Assembly: GCF_013410105.1 (NCBI RefSeq)
Contig: NZ_JACCCJ010000001.1
Location: 992,001-1,056,000, forward strand
Reading direction: 5' to 3'
DNA: 64,000 bases
From: Sphingopyxis sp. JAI108
GTDB lineage: Bacteria > Pseudomonadota > Alphaproteobacteria > Sphingomonadales > Sphingomonadaceae
The translations under genes and the position numbers were made by a program. Positions 60,445-64,000 of the stretch are shown piece by piece (positions within the stretch are counted from its first letter, which is position 1; each line of letters opens with the position of its first letter). A model generated the notes under the pieces. That model was not told the origin of the DNA, did not search any database, and was given only the letters and a program-made list of their open reading frames with translations.

Positions 60445-61400
60445 GCAGCGAGCAGCCGACGCTGCTCAGCCCGCGCGTCTTGCTGCCTTTCGTGCTGGTC
60501 ACGCTGATCTGGGGTTCGACCTGGATCGTCATCAAGGGGCAGCTCGGCGTCGTTCCGCCGAGCTGGTCCGTGACCTATCGCTTCGCCGTCGCAGCGATCG
60601 CGATGTTCGCCTTTGCCGCAATGCGACGTGAACGGTTGTGGATCGGGCCGCGCGCGATGGCCTTTGCGGCGGTGCTCGGAATTGCCCAGTTCGCGTTCAA
60701 CTTCAACTTCGTCTATCGCGCCGAGCAGCATATCACTTCGGGCCTTGTCGCGGTGCTCTTCGCGCTCTTGATTGTGCCCAACACATTGTTCGGGCGGGCC
60801 TTTCTGAAGACGCCTCTCCAGGGACGCTTCCTTGCGGGTGCGGGGATCGCGATCGTCGGCGTCGGGCTGATGATCCTCCACGAATATCGCGTCGCTGCGG
60901 TGGGAGCGGGCGAAGTGCTGCTCGGCACCGCGCTGACGCTCGCGGGCGTGATGAGCGCCTCGACCGCGAATGTGATGCAGGGGACGGCCTTCGCGCGCGC
61001 GCAGTCGATGGTGGCAATGATCGCTTGGGCGATGCTGTTCGGCGCGCTCGCCGACGGCGCCTATGCGTGGATCACCACCGGGCCGCCGGTGATCGAGCCG
61101 ACCGCCGTCTATCTGGGCGGCGTGCTCTATCTCGGCATCATCGCAAGCGCGGTGACCTTTCCACTCTATTTCAACGTCATTCGCGCGGTCGGGCCGGGGC
61201 AGGCGGCGTGGTCGAGCGTGCTGATTCCGATCATCGCGATGGGCTTTTCGACCGCGTTTGAAGGCTATCGCTGGGCCGCACTGTCGATCGCCGGTGGTAT
61301 GGTCGCGCTGATCGGGCTGGTGATTGCGGTCGCGAAACGGCCCGAGCGGCCATCGGTGAGCGGGAATACGGTTTCGTTGCCCGTGCAGCCGCAGGACTAG
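60441..61400 (+). CDS. EamA-family drug/metabolite transporter
   Basis: A 319-residue protein with ten predicted membrane helices in two EamA repeats. The first repeat contains LIWGSTWIVIKGQLGVVPPSW; the second contains GVLYLGIIASAVTFPLYFNVIRAVGPGQAAWSSVLIPIIAMGFSTAFEG. These carriers often export amino acids or metabolites. Because it is translationally coupled to the threonine aldolase gene, an amino acid is a reasonable guess, but only that. Confidence 0.9.
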   Translation: MSSEQPTLLSPRVLLPFVLVTLIWGSTWIVIKGQLGVVPPSWSVTYRFAVAAIAMFAFAAMRRERLWIGPRAMAFAAVLGIAQFAFNFNFVYRAEQHITSGLVAVLFALLIVPNTLFGRAFLKTPLQGRFLAGAGIAIVGVGLMILHEYRVAAVGAGEVLLGTALTLAGVMSASTANVMQGTAFARAQSMVAMIAWAMLFGALADGAYAWITTGPPVIEPTAVYLGGVLYLGIIASAVTFPLYFNVIRAVGPGQAAWSSVLIPIIAMGFSTAFEGYRWAALSIAGGMVALIGLVIAVAKRPERPSVSGNTVSLPVQPQD

Positions 61401-61435
61401 TTGCCATGGCTGTGTTGTCGTAATAATACGGCGGT

Positions 61436-62701
61436 ATGAAGATATTCGCCAGCACGCTTTTGCTCCTCGCCGCGCTTCCGGCCTCGCCGGTTCTTGCGCA
61501 AACCCCTTGCACGCCGGGAACCTATGCCGCCCCCGACGGCGATTTCGTTGTTCTTGCCAAGCTCCCGACGATTCCCGCGCCGGGGCTACGCTACCTGTTC
61601 CGTGACGGCCGGCGCGGCCTCACCTCTGACGCGAATGCGCCGCTGGCTTGCGGTGCCGGTCAGGTGACGGTGAAAGGCACGGCTTGGCAGCCCGTTGCTT
61701 TCCGCGAGACGCCAGCGACCTTCGACAGCGTGGGTACGAAGATGACGGGCATGTTGATCGAACCGCCCGGCGCCGAGGCAAAGCGGCCGCTCGTCGTGAT
61801 GGTCCACGGGTCCGAACGCAGTTCGCCGATCGGCGGCCTTTATGGCTATACGATGGCGGCGCAGGGGATTTCGGTTTTCGTCTACGACAAGCGCGGCACG
61901 GGCGGATCCGAAGGCGAATATACGCAGAATTTCGAACTGCTCGCCGCCGACGCGGCGCATGCGCTTGAACAGGCGCGGAAGATGACGGCTGGCCGGTTCG
62001 GCCGCGCGGGCTTTTTTGGCGGCAGCCAGGGCGGCTGGGTCGCTCCGCTGGCCGCGACGCTGACCAAAGCCGACTTCGTGACCGTCGGCTTCGGTCTCGT
62101 CGCCTCGCCCATCGAGGAGGACCGCGAGCAGATGGTGTCCGAAGTGCGCGCGGCGGGGCTGGGCAAGGACGCCGAGGCGCTGGTCAACCGGCTATCGCAG
62201 GCGACGTCGGGATTGCTCCTCTCCGATTTCCGCACCGGCTATGACGCGCTCGACGCGGTGCGGCGTGAAATGGCGGACAAGCCGTGGGCGGCAACGATCG
62301 AAGGCGAATATAGCGGCGCGATTGCGCGAATGTCGAACGACGAACTGAAGCGGATCGGCCGCGCGCGCTTCGACAATCTCGAGTTGATCTGGGACTATGA
62401 CGCGGTCGGGGCCTTGCGGAAACTCGATACCCCGCTGCTGTGGGTGCTCGCGGGCGAGGATCGCGAGGCGCCGATCGAAACGACGCGCGCCGCGCTGCTC
62501 GGGCTGGCGAAAGAAGGCAAGCCCTTCGACGTCTACCTTTTCCCCGGCACCGACCATGGCATGTTCGAATTCACGACCGCCGCCGACGGGTCGCGCAGCG
62601 TGACGCGCATCACCGACGGTTATCTCAAATTGCTCGGCGACTGGATCAAGGGGGATGTGCGCGGCACCTATGGCCACGCCGAGCGGCTTACCCCGCACTG
62701 A
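61436..62701 (+). CDS. Exported alpha/beta hydrolase (peptidase/esterase-like)
   Basis: A 421-residue protein with a signal peptide ([19 protein letters not shown]). The hydrolase triad is visible: serine in [12 protein letters not shown], aspartate in [10 protein letters not shown] and histidine in [10 protein letters not shown]. An N-terminal domain of about 100 residues precedes the core, which begins near [11 protein letters not shown]. The fold resembles the dienelactone hydrolase/prolyl oligopeptidase group. Substrate unknown. It ends 13 bases into the convergent murA gene. Confidence 0.87.
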   Translation: MKIFASTLLLLAALPASPVLAQTPCTPGTYAAPDGDFVVLAKLPTIPAPGLRYLFRDGRRGLTSDANAPLACGAGQVTVKGTAWQPVAFRETPATFDSVGTKMTGMLIEPPGAEAKRPLVVMVHGSERSSPIGGLYGYTMAAQGISVFVYDKRGTGGSEGEYTQNFELLAADAAHALEQARKMTAGRFGRAGFFGGSQGGWVAPLAATLTKADFVTVGFGLVASPIEEDREQMVSEVRAAGLGKDAEALVNRLSQATSGLLLSDFRTGYDALDAVRREMADKPWAATIEGEYSGAIARMSNDELKRIGRARFDNLELIWDYDAVGALRKLDTPLLWVLAGEDREAPIETTRAALLGLAKEGKPFDVYLFPGTDHGMFEFTTAADGSRSVTRITDGYLKLLGDWIKGDVRGTYGHAERLTPH

Positions 62702-63971
62702 TCCGTTCGATATCGGCGCCGACCGCCTGCAGCTTTTCCTCGAGCCGCTCATAACCGCGATCGAGGTGATAGACGCGGTTGACTTCGGTCTGTCCCTGGG
62801 CGGCGAGACCGGCGATGATCAGGCTCATCGAGGCGCGCAGGTCGGTCGCCATCACCGGCGCGCCGACGAGGTGATCGACCCCGCGCACGATCGCGGTGCG
62901 GCCCTTGACCTGGATGTCGCAGCCCATGCGCGTCAGCTCGGGGACGTGCATATAGCGGTTCTCGAAGATCGTCTCGGTGAACAAAGATGCCCCTGTGCCG
63001 AGCGTCGCCATCGCCATGAATTGCGCCTGCATGTCGGTCGCGAAACCGGGATAGGGCGCGGTCGAAAGCGTGACGGGCCCGGCGCGACCGTCCATCGCGA
63101 CGCGGATGCCGGCCTTGGTCGGTTCGACCGTCGCGCCGGCTTCGCGGAGCGCGGCGAGCGTCGCGTCCATTTCGTCGGCCTTGGCGCCGACCAGTTCGAC
63201 GTCGCCTTGGGTGATGACGGCGGCGCAGGCGTAGCTGCCCGCCTCAATGCGGTCGGCCATGACGCGGTAGGTCGCGCCGTGCAGGCGGTCGACGCCCTCG
63301 ATCGTCAGCGTTTCGGTGCCGATACCCTCGATATGCGCGCCCATCGCGACGAGGCAGTTGCACAGGTCGACGATCTCGGGCTCGCGCGCCGCGTTTTCGA
63401 GCACGCACGTCCCCTTGGCGAGCACCCCCGCCATGACGGCATTTTCGGTCGCGCCGACCGACACGACGGGAAAGGTGAATTTGCCGCCCGCCAGCCGCCC
63501 GCCGGGGGCGACGGCCTTAACATAGCCCGAAGCCAACTCGATCTCGGCGCCAAAGGCTTCGAGCGCTTTCAGGTGCAGATCGATCGGGCGGTTGCCGATC
63601 GCGCAGCCGCCGGGCAGCGATACGGTCGCTTCGCCCGCGCGCGCGAGCAGCGGGCCGAGCACGAGGATCGACGCGCGCATCTTGCGCACGATGTCATAGG
63701 GCGCGACGGTCGAGGTCAGCGTCGTCGCGCGGGCGGTCATCACGCGGCCGAAATCTTCGGGTCGCGATCCCTCGATCGTCGTCGAGCAGCCGAGCTGGTT
63801 GAGCAGATGGCCGAAACCGTCAACATCGGCGAGGCGCGGCAGGTTGCGCAAGGTCAGCGGCTCGTCGGTAAGCAACGCGCACGGCAACAAGGTGAGCGCC
63901 GCATTCTTGGCACCGCTGATAGGAATCCGGCCCTTGAGTCGCTGGCCGCCGCGAATGACGATTTGATCCAT
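62688..63971 (-). CDS. murA: UDP-N-acetylglucosamine 1-carboxyvinyltransferase
   Basis: A 427-residue cytoplasmic enzyme that moves enolpyruvate from PEP to UDP-GlcNAc, the first committed step of peptidoglycan synthesis, and the target of fosfomycin. The catalytic cysteine is present in [17 protein letters not shown] (about residue 117), so it should be fosfomycin-sensitive. Other motifs are [19 protein letters not shown] and [14 protein letters not shown]. The last 14 bases overlap the hydrolase gene. Confidence 0.97.
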   Translation of the reverse strand: MDQIVIRGGQRLKGRIPISGAKNAALTLLPCALLTDEPLTLRNLPRLADVDGFGHLLNQLGCSTTIEGSRPEDFGRVMTARATTLTSTVAPYDIVRKMRASILVLGPLLARAGEATVSLPGGCAIGNRPIDLHLKALEAFGAEIELASGYVKAVAPGGRLAGGKFTFPVVSVGATENAVMAGVLAKGTCVLENAAREPEIVDLCNCLVAMGAHIEGIGTETLTIEGVDRLHGATYRVMADRIEAGSYACAAVITQGDVELVGAKADEMDATLAALREAGATVEPTKAGIRVAMDGRAGPVTLSTAPYPGFATDMQAQFMAMATLGTGASLFTETIFENRYMHVPELTRMGCDIQVKGRTAIVRGVDHLVGAPVMATDLRASMSLIIAGLAAQGQTEVNRVYHLDRGYERLEEKLQAVGADIERISAG

Positions 63972-64000
63972 CGGCTGTCTTTAGCGCATGCGCGAAGCCG
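63972..64000. other. Window edge upstream of murA
   Basis: These 29 bases contain only the start of the murA leader; no feature is visible. Confidence 0.5.

Noticed and set aside
1..64000. CRISPR array, prophage, insertion sequence or defence island
   Set aside because: No spacer-repeat array, integrase, transposase or typical defence gene is visible; the CHAT gene sits with secretion genes, not with defence partners.

Overview
The window is high-GC chromosomal DNA from an alphaproteobacterium, most likely a sphingomonad close to Sphingopyxis (inference from protein style; no 16S gene is present). Supporting signs are an ATP synthase zeta inhibitor gene (a protein of alphaproteobacteria), the BolA and monothiol glutaredoxin genes directly after it, and three kinds of short GC-rich inverted repeats of the type sphingomonads carry between genes. 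Genes are tightly packed, with many 4-base ATGA overlaps. I saw no tRNA, rRNA, CRISPR array, transposase, integrase or phage gene.

Layout. 1-4.0 kb: 3' part of a tetraheme cytochrome c gene, a CpdA-like phosphodiesterase, a D-2-hydroxyacid dehydrogenase and cysS. 4.0-19.7 kb: the outstanding region, a minus-strand series reading CHAT peptidase-like protein, CHASE2-adenylate/guanylate cyclase, FecR-like exported protein, TpsB transporter and a 2.6 kDa-residue-scale (about 2,580 aa) TpsA exoprotein. 19.9-22.5 kb: ATPase zeta, BolA and Grx4, then a nitric-oxide cluster in which two globin genes diverge from nsrR. 22.8-28.4 kb: BlaI/M56-peptidase pair with a palindromic operator, an MBL hydrolase coupled to a DUF4230 protein, a membrane protein and nadA.

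28.4-29.4 kb is a 975-base stretch without a convincing gene. It holds a run of stable hairpins, two closed by UUCG and GAAA tetraloops, and is the best candidate for an unannotated structured RNA. It is followed by two tandem GlsB/YeaQ-type membrane proteins. 30.3-35 kb is an RND efflux pair whose permease has an unusual membrane insertion. 35-41 kb: DUF445 protein, NAD-dependent epimerase-like protein, pepN, a SugE-type guanidinium exporter with a three-hairpin leader, and an exported alpha/beta hydrolase. 41.2-44.8 kb: a complete Mla/MCE lipid transport operon (permease, ATPase, MCE protein, lipoprotein).

44.9-64 kb is mostly housekeeping: HAD phosphatase, PLP sulfur-amino-acid enzyme, SLC13 carrier, a minus-strand run pgeF-GNAT-MidA-like methyltransferase-lgt, an acyl-CoA synthetase, a cytochrome b plus molybdopterin oxidoreductase pair, a Cfa-like methyltransferase, argG, threonine aldolase, an EamA carrier, an exported hydrolase and murA.

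The best candidate for an undescribed system is the 4.0-19.7 kb locus. All five products face the periplasm or the outside, and the arrangement suggests that a giant surface protein, its outer-membrane exporter, a caspase-like periplasmic protein and a cyclic-nucleotide sensor work together. That functional link is inference from gene order.
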